From: a virus
IMG/VR virus record: IMGVR_UViG_3300007960_000199
Location: 1 to 23,335 of that record
Direction: 5' to 3' (one strand)
DNA length: 23,335 nt
Shown: one piece after another, positions 1 through 6,194 of the stretch
How positions within the stretch are numbered: the first letter of the stretch is position 1
How the letters are laid out: every line of letters starts with the position of its first letter
Notes under the pieces: model-generated
Databases searched by the model: none
What the model was told of the DNA's origin: nothing
What the model saw: only the letters and a program-made list of their open reading frames with translations
Position numbers and translations under genes: made by a program

Positions 1-168
1 AAATAATTCCCATGCTTTAAGATTATTCCAATCCATATCTTCTATACAGTGAGTATTAAGCTTTAAAGCTTTACTTAAATACTCTTGATAATGACAAGAT
101 TCGTAAATCTTCTCTATTCCTGGCGTTACCCAGTATTTTCCATATTCTATATATCCGGTTGTCGTCAT
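1..168 (-). CDS. Unknown protein, C-terminus cut off by window edge
   Basis: Open frame of 56 codons reading leftward from an ATG at 168 and still open at base 1. The visible N-terminus begins MTTTGYIEYGKYWVTPG and continues with an acidic, Tyr/Trp-rich stretch ending near DMDWNNLKAWELF. A good Shine-Dalgarno (AGGAAAGG) lies 8-15 nt upstream of the ATG, which fixes the start. It is the third gene of a leftward series, 77 nt after the stop of the 117-residue gene. No family recognised; function unknown. The frame, the RBS and the lack of competing starts make it a credible gene despite truncation. Confidence 0.6.
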   Translation of the reverse strand, partial: MTTTGYIEYGKYWVTPGIEKIYESCHYQEYLSKALKLNTHCIEDMDWNNLKAWELF

Positions 169-190
169 ATCATATCTTCCTTTCCTGCTA

Positions 191-233
191 CCTAGTCACT
201 TGCTAGGCTTATGCATAGGCTCAATAATGAGCC
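191..233. other. Pair of intercistronic hairpins
   Basis: Two inverted repeats lie between two leftward genes: CCTAG/CTAGG (191-195 with 203-207) and GGCTCA/TGAGCC (218-223 with 228-233, 4-nt loop). Neither is followed by a T-run on the minus strand, so they do not look like standard intrinsic terminators. An RNA processing or stability element between cistrons is possible; this is inference from base pairing only. Confidence 0.35.
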
Positions 234-245
234 CATGGTATAAGT

Positions 246-599
246 CTAGTTAGCTATCAATCTATTAATGTGCTTTAACAAATTATATTCTCTACTAGCT
301 TGAGCTTTGGATTTAATGAATACAGCAAACCTAGCTTGTTCCGGCGCGTATTGAGAGTGCCCCGCGCCAAAACTTACTATATGATGCCCTAATTGTTCAA
401 CAAGTTTTTTCTTAATCGCTTGCCAAGTCCCATCGTTAGCACCGTATACCGTGGAACGCTTATTTGCTACTCTAAAGCCGTATTGCCCTTGTTGATACGG
501 GTATTCACCGTAATAAGCCCAGTTTAAACTCTCTATAACTTTAATCATGGTCATAAACCCATTACCGCAATTTTCAAGGTATTTATTTTTAGTTGTCAT
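246..599 (-). CDS. Hypothetical protein, 117 residues
   Basis: Leftward gene starting at an ATG preceded by an AAGGAA ribosome binding site 8-13 nt upstream. The protein is basic, starts MTTKNKYLENCGNGF, has an aromatic/glutamine-rich segment around residues 28-42 (WAYYGEYPYQQGQYGF) and a His/Gly segment around 72-85 (HHIVSFGAGHSQYA). There is no signal peptide, membrane segment or recognisable catalytic motif. It lies downstream of the RuvC-like gene, separated by 112 nt that contain a plausible separate promoter (-10 TATAAT at 654-649). I do not recognise the family; an early or replication-associated accessory role would fit its neighbours, but that is a guess. Confidence 0.6.
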   Translation of the reverse strand: MTTKNKYLENCGNGFMTMIKVIESLNWAYYGEYPYQQGQYGFRVANKRSTVYGANDGTWQAIKKKLVEQLGHHIVSFGAGHSQYAPEQARFAVFIKSKAQASREYNLLKHINRLIAN

Positions 600-648
600 A
601 TCTTTTATTCCTTATTGATTAATTTACTCAAACTAACCTTATGTATTC

Positions 649-659
649 ATTATACACAA
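649..659 (-). promoter_or_regulatory. Putative promoter for the 117-residue gene
   Basis: Reading on the minus strand, the sequence TTGTG is directly followed by a perfect TATAAT -10 box (654-649). The start of transcription would fall near 642, giving a leader of about 43 nt before the ATG at 599. No strong -35 is visible (TTACTT at 16 bp is weak). TTGTG also precedes the -10 boxes at 7318 and 20768 on the other strand. Confidence 0.45.
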
Positions 660-711
660 TATTCATTAATAAGTAACTAAGAAGTTATGAATTTAATAAT
701 TTATTTATAAT

Positions 712-1170
712 TCAGATTATGACAACATGGTCTAGGGATTTTAAATATAAATGTAAAGCGATAGCATCGCATTCATTGTGATTAGTTGTAAGAATATTGT
801 ACTTATCTCTTAGGGCTTTTATAACTTCAATCTTCTTAGCATTGCCCTTACCGGTTATAAACTTCTTGATTGAACTAATATTACCTTCTGTTATTGCTAT
901 ACCGCGCTTGCGTAACTCGTATTTAATAACCCCTTGCTGCTCTGCAAGTATATTCATACTGCTAGATTTTAAGCCATAGGCTGCTGCTTCAATACCTACT
1001 AGCTTGATATCATTATCCTTAACTAACTCCAAGATTTTAGATAAGTTGTAATCAATACGCTGATACTGGGATAAGGTCTTAGGCGGCTTAATAATCCCGC
1101 TTGTTATTAAATTAGTAGTATCAATGCAATAACCAGTTTCATTAAGCGATAAGTCTAGACTTAATAGCAT
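712..1170 (-). CDS. RuvC-like Holliday-junction resolvase
   Basis: A 152-residue protein of the RuvC/RNase H-like nuclease class. It would cut four-way junctions and branches in replicating concatemeric phage DNA so that it can be packaged. Visible signatures: N-terminal LSLDLSLNETGY with the first acidic residue D6 followed by the Gly/Tyr turn; VGIEAAAYG with E61 at the end of a beta strand; the basic KKFITGKGNAKK motif at 102-113; and the C-terminal NECDAIALHLY with E133 and D135 completing the acidic site. The length is close to other phage RuvC-like proteins. There is no Shine-Dalgarno before the ATG, but a promoter lies 6 nt upstream, so translation is probably leaderless. The family assignment is from recognised motifs; biological role is inferred. 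Confidence 0.85.
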   Translation of the reverse strand: MLLSLDLSLNETGYCIDTTNLITSGIIKPPKTLSQYQRIDYNLSKILELVKDNDIKLVGIEAAAYGLKSSSMNILAEQQGVIKYELRKRGIAITEGNISSIKKFITGKGNAKKIEVIKALRDKYNILTTNHNECDAIALHLYLKSLDHVVII

Positions 1171-1176
1171 GATTTT

Positions 1177-1205
1177 AGTATAGGTCTAAGTATAGACTTG
1201 GTCAA
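1177..1205 (-). promoter_or_regulatory. Leftward sigma70-type promoter with internal dyad, leaderless for the resolvase
   Basis: On the minus strand: -35 TTGACC (1205-1200), 17-bp spacer, -10 TATACT (1182-1177), then exactly 6 nt (AAAATC) to the ATG at 1170. Transcription would start at or next to the start codon, and no Shine-Dalgarno is present. The spacer holds a perfect inverted repeat GTCTA-agta-TAGAC (1184-1197), well placed as an operator for a repressor. The boxes and spacing are seen directly; operator function is inference. Confidence 0.65.
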
Positions 1206-1251
1206 TTAAATTGCTTAGAATTGATTTTAAGGGGAGTGTTATCTAAGATAG

Positions 1252-1268
1252 ATACCCTAATGGGGTAT
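1252..1268. repeat. Inverted repeat ATACCC/GGGTAT
   Basis: Perfect 6-bp arms ATACCC (1252-1257) and GGGTAT (1263-1268) around a 5-nt loop. It overlaps the left arm of the longer dyad at 1265-1313, so the two structures are mutually exclusive. No T-run follows. Confidence 0.5.
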
Positions 1269-1313
1269 ATTCCGGATAATTTCTGCAGTAATCCATCTAA
1301 TAGTGGAATATAC
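1265..1313. repeat. 9-bp inverted repeat GTATATTCC/GGAATATAC
   Basis: Perfect 9-bp arms at 1265-1273 and 1305-1313 separated by 31 nt. The arms could be paired binding sites for a DNA-binding protein (for example an origin or repressor protein). The pairing is seen; the function is inference. Confidence 0.55.
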
Positions 1314-1437
1314 GCGCACTCATATATATCTGTATTTATATATATATATCAATCCTTAATATACCGGGATAACATAGTATCAAAACAATAAACGTAAGTC
1401 TATTATTATATATCCCAGTATTTACGCGGTGTTGTAT

Positions 1438-1462
1438 TCAAGATAATTAAGAGTTATCTTGA
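1438..1462. repeat. 9-bp inverted repeat TCAAGATAA/TTATCTTGA
   Basis: Perfect arms at 1438-1446 and 1454-1462 with a 7-nt spacer. Flanking GTA and TAC extend the pairing to 12 bp if one T is bulged. This is the strongest dyad in the non-coding region. Without a following T-run it is not an intrinsic terminator; an operator or origin element is more likely. Confidence 0.6.
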
Positions 1463-1508
1463 TACCATACTGTATTACATATGTATATACAGAGACCCCC
1501 GAAGCCCC

Positions 1509-1525
1509 CATTGCGTTTCGCAATG
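1509..1525. repeat. 7-bp hairpin CATTGCG-TTT-CGCAATG
   Basis: Perfect 7-bp stem with a 3-nt loop, directly after two C5 runs (CCCCCGAAGCCCCC). No T-run on either side. Possible cruciform or protein-binding site. Confidence 0.5.
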
Positions 1526-1604
1526 CGATGTATTCCATCCCCATCTGTAATTTTTCCAATCCCCGAAAACCCAAAAACCACCACAAGATAACACACTATC
1601 CTGA

Positions 1605-1633
1605 TTGACAATTAAAGACAAGTTCGGTAAACT
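1605..1633 (+). promoter_or_regulatory. Rightward sigma70-type promoter, leaderless for the packaging operon
   Basis: Perfect consensus -35 TTGACA (1605-1610), 17-bp spacer and -10 TAAACT (1628-1633), followed by exactly 6 nt (TTATTC) and the ATG at 1640. There is no Shine-Dalgarno, so the first gene of the rightward operon appears to be translated from a leaderless mRNA. The geometry mirrors the divergent resolvase promoter. Confidence 0.7.
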
Positions 1634-1639
1634 TTATTC

Positions 1640-2017
1640 ATGGATATAAACAAATTAAGGCAATATGCTTCGTTATTAAAGTCAGGGACCGGTGATGATT
1701 TTATTTTCCACATGGACAGCGGTAGTGAATGTTTAGTAACTGCTAAAGACTTAGCAGAGATTGAAAACTTATCTGCAACGATAACGAACGCATTGGTATT
1801 GCGATTAGGCAATCATGCTATTGACATAGAAAAGGTGGAGCGTCTTGAGCGAGTTAGAAGAGTTAAGGCAGAGGGTTGTGGACCTGGAGAAGGAGCTAAG
1901 GAAGACGAAGGCGGAGTTGGTAAAGATGACGACGTTAAAGGTCAAGTATTCCCAGCGATCGTGGGAGATGGAGCTGGAAAAAAACCGTCTGCTAAAGGAA
2001 AACCGTCAGTTAAATGA
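1640..2017 (+). CDS. Small protein, first of the morphogenesis operon; C-terminal third in dispute
   Basis: An open frame of 125 residues from the leaderless ATG. Residues 1 to about 69 (MDINKLRQYASLLKSGTGDD...DIEKVERL) have a normal globular composition. After residue 69 the frame becomes a low-complexity Gly/Lys/Asp run, and the same DNA in the +1 frame codes for a clear coiled coil. Three readings are possible: two truly overlapping genes; a +1 ribosomal frameshift joining residues 1-69 to the coil and giving about 160 residues; or a one-base sequence error. The Gly-rich tail looks like an out-of-frame by-product of purine-rich codons. No family recognised. Confidence 0.55.
   Translation: MDINKLRQYASLLKSGTGDDFIFHMDSGSECLVTAKDLAEIENLSATITNALVLRLGNHAIDIEKVERLERVRRVKAEGCGPGEGAKEDEGGVGKDDDVKGQVFPAIVGDGAGKKPSAKGKPSVK
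1833..1847 (+). promoter_or_regulatory. Shine-Dalgarno plus CTT, possible +1 recoding site
   Basis: AGGTGGAG (1833-1840), then one codon CGT, then CTT (1844-1846) in the upstream frame. This is the spacing of the bacterial prfB recoding site, where a Shine-Dalgarno-like AGGGGG sits 3 nt before the slipping CUU. The codon after CTT here is GAG, not a stop, which argues against efficient shifting. The simpler reading is that AGGTGGAG is the ribosome binding site of the TTG start at 1845. Confidence 0.4.
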
Positions 2018-2123
2018 CCGTAATCTGCAGGAAGAGGTAGAAATACGTCGTCAGCGTTCTAAGTTACGTTTACGTAAGCAGCAGATGGCTCAGTATAAGA
2101 AAGAGTTAGAGAGTGACTCCTAG
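1845..2123 (+). CDS. Coiled-coil protein, 92 residues
   Basis: The protein is almost entirely heptad-patterned: SELEELRQRVVDLEKELRK at the N-terminus, then repeated Leu/Glu/Lys/Arg with a basic C-terminal third (RRQRSKLRLRKQQ). The start is a TTG with AGGTGGAG upstream; the frame is closed by a TAG at 1827-1829, so only a short extension is possible. It overlaps the preceding frame by 173 nt in another phase and the next gene by 11 nt. It may be an independent packaging accessory or the C-terminal half of a frameshift product. A coiled-coil oligomer beside the terminase genes could also be part of the small terminase system. Coding character here is clearer than in the competing frame. Confidence 0.6.
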   Translation: MSELEELRQRVVDLEKELRKTKAELVKMTTLKVKYSQRSWEMELEKNRLLKENRQLNDRNLQEEVEIRRQRSKLRLRKQQMAQYKKELESDS

Positions 2124-2520
2124 GCGTCAGATCAGGGATATATTAGCTGCTAATGGGATGGATCCTGTGCAGGAGTTGATTGACCTTGTAAAGGATATAA
2201 ACGAGGACAAGGCAGAGTTTAAGAGGGGTCTTAAGGAGATTCGTATAGAGGAGTTACGTCGAGAGGCAATCCGTGATGGCATTGAGTTAGACAAGGTGAA
2301 GTTGCGAGTATTGCAGGTGTTAAATGACGCGACCCAGCGAGAGGATGATCAGGCTATTAAGTTGGCGGAGTTAGAGGTTCGCAAGCAGGCGGAGGCTGAC
2401 CGTAAGAAGTTAGAGGGTGGAGGAAAGGTAGTGAATGAGTATATTATTCCTGCTTACGGTCGAGAGTCAGGTGATCGTGGCAGGATGATACGGTTGGAGC
2501 GAGGTTCAGAGGATGATTGA
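2113..2520 (+). CDS. terS: Probable terminase small subunit
   Basis: A 135-residue protein starting at GTG and overlapping the coiled-coil gene. The N-terminus (RRQIRDILAANGMDPVQELIDLVKD) resembles the short helical DNA-recognition segment with a Gly-x-Asp-Pro turn seen in phage small terminases. It is followed by a long charged alpha-helical region (about 30-105) suited to ring oligomerisation, and a Gly/Arg-rich tail. TerS proteins recognise the packaging site and load the large subunit. Position just upstream of terL supports the call, with one small gene between. Similarity is by pattern and context, not by a catalytic motif, so a scaffold-like or other DNA-binding protein remains possible. 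Confidence 0.55.
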   Translation: MTPRRQIRDILAANGMDPVQELIDLVKDINEDKAEFKRGLKEIRIEELRREAIRDGIELDKVKLRVLQVLNDATQREDDQAIKLAELEVRKQAEADRKKLEGGGKVVNEYIIPAYGRESGDRGRMIRLERGSEDD

Positions 2521-2722
2521 GTCATCTAGTGGTAGTTCTTTGGTATCGGTAGAGTTATTGAGGGGTAGTATTCCGAATGTGTATACGTTGAGGTATAGTT
2601 TACCGGACGACGACACTGTTTACTGTTATCATGAGTTGTATAGAGGTAAGAGTATTCAAGAGGTATTTGCGGACATGGTAGTGAAGGTTTGCGACCGAAT
2701 GAAGAGTGCTGAGCATGGTTAA
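2513..2722 (+). CDS. Hypothetical protein, 69 residues
   Basis: A small acidic protein (MIESSSGSSLVSVELLRG...KSAEHG) overlapping terS by 8 nt at its start and terL by 8 nt at its end, so it is translationally coupled on both sides. It has an alternating beta-like middle (VYTLRYSLPDDDTVYCYHEL) followed by a helix (SIQEVFADMVVKVCDRM). No family recognised. Its tight packing between the two terminase genes makes it likely to be real. Confidence 0.6.
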   Translation: MIESSSGSSLVSVELLRGSIPNVYTLRYSLPDDDTVYCYHELYRGKSIQEVFADMVVKVCDRMKSAEHG

Positions 2723-4223
2723 TTTTTTTGATGAAGATTTACAGCGTGAGATTCCGGTAGAGGAAGTTTATAGTGATTGTAGTGATGCGGAGGGAGAGGC
2801 GATTATTCGTCAGCAGCATGATTTATGGTATCCGTTTATCCCGACATTTTATCAGTATGAGTGGTATGAGCATTTTACTCAGCGGGATGAGGACGGTCAT
2901 TTTTTAAAGCATTTAGAGGGAACAGCGGTGGTTCACCGTCGTGCGGGGAAGTCTACTGGTGTATTTAAGACGGTTCTTTTGCCTCGGATGTTAGAGGAGC
3001 GTGGTTTATATGTTCATGCGTTTCCTACATTGACTCAGGGGAAGAAGGCAATTTGGCATGGTCAGGGTCGTGTAACGCGTGATCCAAAGGAGCAGGCAGT
3101 TCCGTATTTAGAGTTAATCCCTCGTCAGTTGTGGAAGAAGAAGAACAACCAGGAGATGTCACTGGAGTTGATAAACGGTAGTGTTTATCAGATAGTTGGT
3201 ATTAAGGGAGCGGATGGTACAGCGGATCATTTGCGAGGTTTGAATGCTATTGGTGTGATTGCGGATGAGTATGGAGAGTGGAGGAGTGGCATAATGTCTA
3301 CGATTTTCCGTCCAATGATGGCGCAGAGTGGCGGATTTATATTTAAGATTGGGACTCCGAAGGGCGAGAACGAGTTTTATCAGTCGTATTTAAATGCAAA
3401 GTTAGAGCAGGAGACGAAGAAGACGAATCGAGCATGGTTGCTAACGGTGGACGACACTTATTATCATGACGGTGAACGTATTGTGACGCGTGATTTTATA
3501 GAGCGTGAGTTAGCGTTGGGTACTGATCCTGAGGTAGTGCAGCAGGAGTATTATTGTAGTTTCAAAGCGAGTAGTAGTGGGGCTTATTATAAGCATCAGA
3601 TGCGTAAGGTTCGTGAGGAGGGTCGTATTGGTTTAGTGCCTCACAACCCAGACTATCCGGTATTTCGTGCATGGGACATTGGTAAGAATGGTACTAATGC
3701 GGCGGTTGATTTTCAGTTACCGAATGACCGAGAGATTCACTGGATTGGTTTTTGTCAGGATGCTGATAAGTCGTTGTATGAGATGCATTTAGACGCGAGG
3801 CGTTTAGATTATGTAATTGATTGTCATTATTATCCATGGGATGGTAATTCTACGGAGAGTACGGGTATGACGAAGATAGAGTTTGTTCGTAGTAAGGGTG
3901 TAGTGGATAAGATCGAGATTATTCCAAGGATTGGAGTGCAGGCAGGTATTGATTACACTCGTGCATTATTCCCGAGATTTTTATTTGACGAGCGTAATTG
4001 TCATGAGGGTATATTGTGTTTAACGCATTATTCTAAGCAGATGAATAAGACGACTGAGAATTATGGAGATGCGTTGAAGGATGAGTTTATTCATGGAGCG
4101 GATGCGTACCGAATGGCGTGTGTTGCGATCACATTGGGGATGGTTCCAGTTGGTCGTGTTGACAAGTTTTTTAGTAGTGGTGACGAGCCAGAGTATGCAG
4201 AGAATGAAGAGTTCGAGTTGTGA
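2715..4223 (+). CDS. terL: Terminase large subunit (packaging ATPase and nuclease)
   Basis: Powers DNA translocation into the procapsid and cuts the concatemer. Counting from the upstream GTG at 2706, the ATPase domain shows Walker A HRRAGKS at residues 77-83, Walker B VIADE at 184-188, and the coupling-type GTPKG at 216-220. The C-terminal RNase H-like nuclease shows acidic residues in AWDIG (D324), PWDGN (D379) and HGADAYR (D466). Length of about 500 residues is normal. I prefer the ATG at 2715 (502 residues) because the GTG at 2706 lacks a useful Shine-Dalgarno; both overlap the previous gene. The arginine-rich HRRAGKS form is typical of podovirus terminases. Confidence 0.93.
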   Translation: MVNFFDEDLQREIPVEEVYSDCSDAEGEAIIRQQHDLWYPFIPTFYQYEWYEHFTQRDEDGHFLKHLEGTAVVHRRAGKSTGVFKTVLLPRMLEERGLYVHAFPTLTQGKKAIWHGQGRVTRDPKEQAVPYLELIPRQLWKKKNNQEMSLELINGSVYQIVGIKGADGTADHLRGLNAIGVIADEYGEWRSGIMSTIFRPMMAQSGGFIFKIGTPKGENEFYQSYLNAKLEQETKKTNRAWLLTVDDTYYHDGERIVTRDFIERELALGTDPEVVQQEYYCSFKASSSGAYYKHQMRKVREEGRIGLVPHNPDYPVFRAWDIGKNGTNAAVDFQLPNDREIHWIGFCQDADKSLYEMHLDARRLDYVIDCHYYPWDGNSTESTGMTKIEFVRSKGVVDKIEIIPRIGVQAGIDYTRALFPRFLFDERNCHEGILCLTHYSKQMNKTTENYGDALKDEFIHGADAYRMACVAITLGMVPVGRVDKFFSSGDEPEYAENEEFEL

Positions 4224-4245
4224 ATCTGTAAATATGCGGTAAAAT
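4218..4245 (+). promoter_or_regulatory. Putative promoter between terL and the glycine-zipper gene
   Basis: TTGTGA (4218-4223), 16-bp spacer, TAAAAT (4240-4245). The first ATG follows after exactly 6 nt (4252), the same geometry as the two promoters at 1177 and 1633. The -35 overlaps the end of terL. It would reinforce transcription of the portal and downstream head genes. Confidence 0.4.
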
Positions 4246-4251
4246 GTAGGT

Positions 4252-4575
4252 ATGTCTATGCAAGATTTTTCTAAGATAGGTATGTCGGCGTTAGGCGGCG
4301 GAATTTTAGGATCTGTTTTAGGTTCTTTATTTGGTGGTCCAAAGGATTATTTACGAGATGAGGATTTTGCTCCTCGAAGGTTATTGGTCCGTGCGGGCAA
4401 TCGAGCTTTAGATCGTGAGCGTGAGATGATTTCAACGCAATTTGGTTTCAGGGAGACGATTGCGGAGGATGTAATGAAGGCGAAGGATAGTGCTCGAATT
4501 GGTTTGCTAACGGATCCTTCTATCCGTCGAGATCGTGTTGGTAAGGAAGTTGGTGGAAGGAAGACATTGTTATGA
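4252..4575 (+). CDS. Small protein with N-terminal glycine zipper, 107 residues
   Basis: Residues 10-29 (MSALGGGILGSVLGSLFGG) form a glycine-zipper-like hydrophobic segment that could insert in a membrane or pack in an oligomer. The rest is charged and Arg-rich (RRLLVRAGNRALDRERE). It lies between terL and the portal gene and overlaps the portal by 4 nt. Start choice is open: ATG 4252 would be leaderless from the promoter at 4240, while ATG 4258 has AGG at a normal Shine-Dalgarno distance (7 nt). The Gly-rich hydrophobic start resembles short virion or ejection proteins of podoviruses, but no family is recognised. Confidence 0.6.
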   Translation: MSMQDFSKIGMSALGGGILGSVLGSLFGGPKDYLRDEDFAPRRLLVRAGNRALDREREMISTQFGFRETIAEDVMKAKDSARIGLLTDPSIRRDRVGKEVGGRKTLL

Positions 4576-6194
4576 ATTTAGCAGCAGAGGTTATAAAGCG
4601 TTTAGAGGTATTGGAGACGGATCGAGAGATTTGGGATACTTTATTTGAGGGAATTCGTACTTATATTTATCCAACGACAGCGAGTTTTAGTGCTTCTAAC
4701 CCTGGTGACAGGGCATTGGATAGGAATGCGAAAATTTTTGATCCAACAGCAGAGCGGGCTCATTCAGACTTAGTGGGTGCAATCATGAGTGGGATGACGA
4801 ATCAAGCGATGCGTTGGTTTGAGATGTCGGTAGTTGACCAAAAGTTATTGCGAGTGAAGGCGATCAAGCGTCATTTAGAGGATGCAACGGATCAGATTTT
4901 AGCATTATTGAGTGACACAGCAGTGAGATTTTATCCTGCTATCCATGAGGCATATTATGAGATTACGGGTTTAGGTACTGGTGTATTGTTTAAGCGAGGA
5001 CGTGGTTTAAAGAGTCGTTTTGAGACGGTTCCATTGGCTGATATATTTTTTGAAGAGAATGATGAGGGTTTAGTGGATGTAGTGTATCGTCCTATTTGGA
5101 TGACTCCAAAGCAGTTATTTGACCAGTTTCCGGAAATGAGTGACGAAGTTCGTCGTCAAGTAGAGCATCGTTTAAGTGGTTATCCAAGCACTCGAATAAA
5201 GGTTGTGCATACGGTCCGTCCTAATCAGGGTAATGGTAAGAAGGCTCATAAGTTTGAGAGTGTGTATGCTTTATGTGAAGGTCAGTATGTATTAGAGGTG
5301 AATGGTTATAAGCGTTTCCCTTTTTACATTGGTCGTTGGGAGAAGATAGCGGGTCGTGAGGCGATGGGTCGTAGTCCTGCGATGAAGGCATTGAAGGATG
5401 CGAAGGTTTTAAACAACATGGTGCGTACGAATTTAGAGGCAGGAGAGAAGGTTGTCCAGCCTCCATTGCAAGCACCATTCCAGTCATTTACGAGGAAGTT
5501 AAATTTAACTTCTAAGGCAGTGAATTATTACAAGTCAACTCCAGGATTACCTCCTGCGGTGGCGACTCCATTGGTGACGGTAGGTAATTTACCTATTGGT
5601 TTAGAGATGGAGAACCAGCGTCGTCGCGCGATCCAGGAGAGTTTTTATATAGATTTGATTGCAGAGGGTAAGCAAGGTCGTATGACGTCATTAGAGGTTG
5701 CTCAGCGAGAGCAGGAGAGGTTAGGTCGTATGGCTCCTCAGATGAGTCGAATCCAGACGGAGATATTGGGACCATTGTTGCTGGCTTTATATGAGGAATT
5801 AGTGGATGATGGTATAATCGGGGAGCCTCCTGCAGAGTTATCAGCATCCCAGGTGGCTCCTATTTATAATTCTCCATTAGCTCGTGCTCAACGTCAAGCG
5901 AATTCGATTGGGTTGCAGCGATTTTTGAATAGTATTTCGGTAGTAGGTCAGATAGCTCCAGAGGTTCTTAAGACGATTCACCCATTGAGATTAGTGGAGG
6001 AGATGCGAGAGATTGAGAGTGTTCCGTTGAAGGTCATGCGTACAGAGGATGAATTTAACGAGGAGATCAATACGGAGCGTCAAGCTGAGAAGCAGCGAGC
6101 TGCAGTAGAGCAAACGCAGCAATTAAGTGAGGCGGGAAGGAATATTGCAGATATTCAATCTAAAGGAGTAGATATAAATGCTATTTTCGCGTGA
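4572..6194 (+). CDS. Portal (head-to-tail connector) protein
   Basis: A 540-residue protein of the T7 gp8 / BPP-1 type head-to-tail connecting family. Twelve copies would form the ring at the unique vertex through which DNA enters and leaves. The N-terminus (ETDREIWDTLFEGIRTYIYP) and the block NAKIFDPTAERAHSDL...RWFEM at about 52-85 are the family's hallmark (Phe-Asp-x-Thr-Ala, then Ala-x-x-x-Leu, then Trp-Phe). The C-terminal 60 residues are Glu/Gln-rich and helical, as in other portal barrels. The start overlaps the previous stop (ATGA). Length is normal. Confidence 0.9.
   Translation: MNLAAEVIKRLEVLETDREIWDTLFEGIRTYIYPTTASFSASNPGDRALDRNAKIFDPTAERAHSDLVGAIMSGMTNQAMRWFEMSVVDQKLLRVKAIKRHLEDATDQILALLSDTAVRFYPAIHEAYYEITGLGTGVLFKRGRGLKSRFETVPLADIFFEENDEGLVDVVYRPIWMTPKQLFDQFPEMSDEVRRQVEHRLSGYPSTRIKVVHTVRPNQGNGKKAHKFESVYALCEGQYVLEVNGYKRFPFYIGRWEKIAGREAMGRSPAMKALKDAKVLNNMVRTNLEAGEKVVQPPLQAPFQSFTRKLNLTSKAVNYYKSTPGLPPAVATPLVTVGNLPIGLEMENQRRRAIQESFYIDLIAEGKQGRMTSLEVAQREQERLGRMAPQMSRIQTEILGPLLLALYEELVDDGIIGEPPAELSASQVAPIYNSPLARAQRQANSIGLQRFLNSISVVGQIAPEVLKTIHPLRLVEEMREIESVPLKVMRTEDEFNEEINTERQAEKQRAAVEQTQQLSEAGRNIADIQSKGVDINAIFA

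Larger units (their letters stand above)
1206..1604. other. Divergent non-coding region, AT- and dyad-rich
   Basis: About 400 bp with no convincing coding frame, between two outward-facing promoters. Left to right it contains a short palindrome TATCTAAGATA (1240-1250), nested dyads at 1252-1268 and 1265-1313, an alternating TA tract (1320-1350), a 9-bp dyad at 1438-1462, a 7-bp hairpin at 1509-1525, and a strongly C-rich, G-poor stretch from about 1494 to 1590. An easily melted tract together with several dyads is what one expects of a replication origin or a multi-operator control region. No known phage origin sequence is recognised. Confidence 0.5.

Noticed and set aside
1363-1423. Interleaved pairings (ACCG/CGGT, GGGATA/TATCCC, CGTAA/TTACG) that could form a pseudoknot
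   Set aside because: Arms are only 4-6 bp, widely spaced and in AT-rich DNA; chance pairing is likely.
1308-1490. ATATAC repeated three times as a phage RNA polymerase promoter element
   Set aside because: The hexamer is common in AT-rich sequence and the flanks do not align into a longer consensus.
1612-1812. Leftward 66-residue frame opposite the first operon gene
   Set aside because: Antisense to a promoter-driven gene and overlapping its promoter; no start signals.
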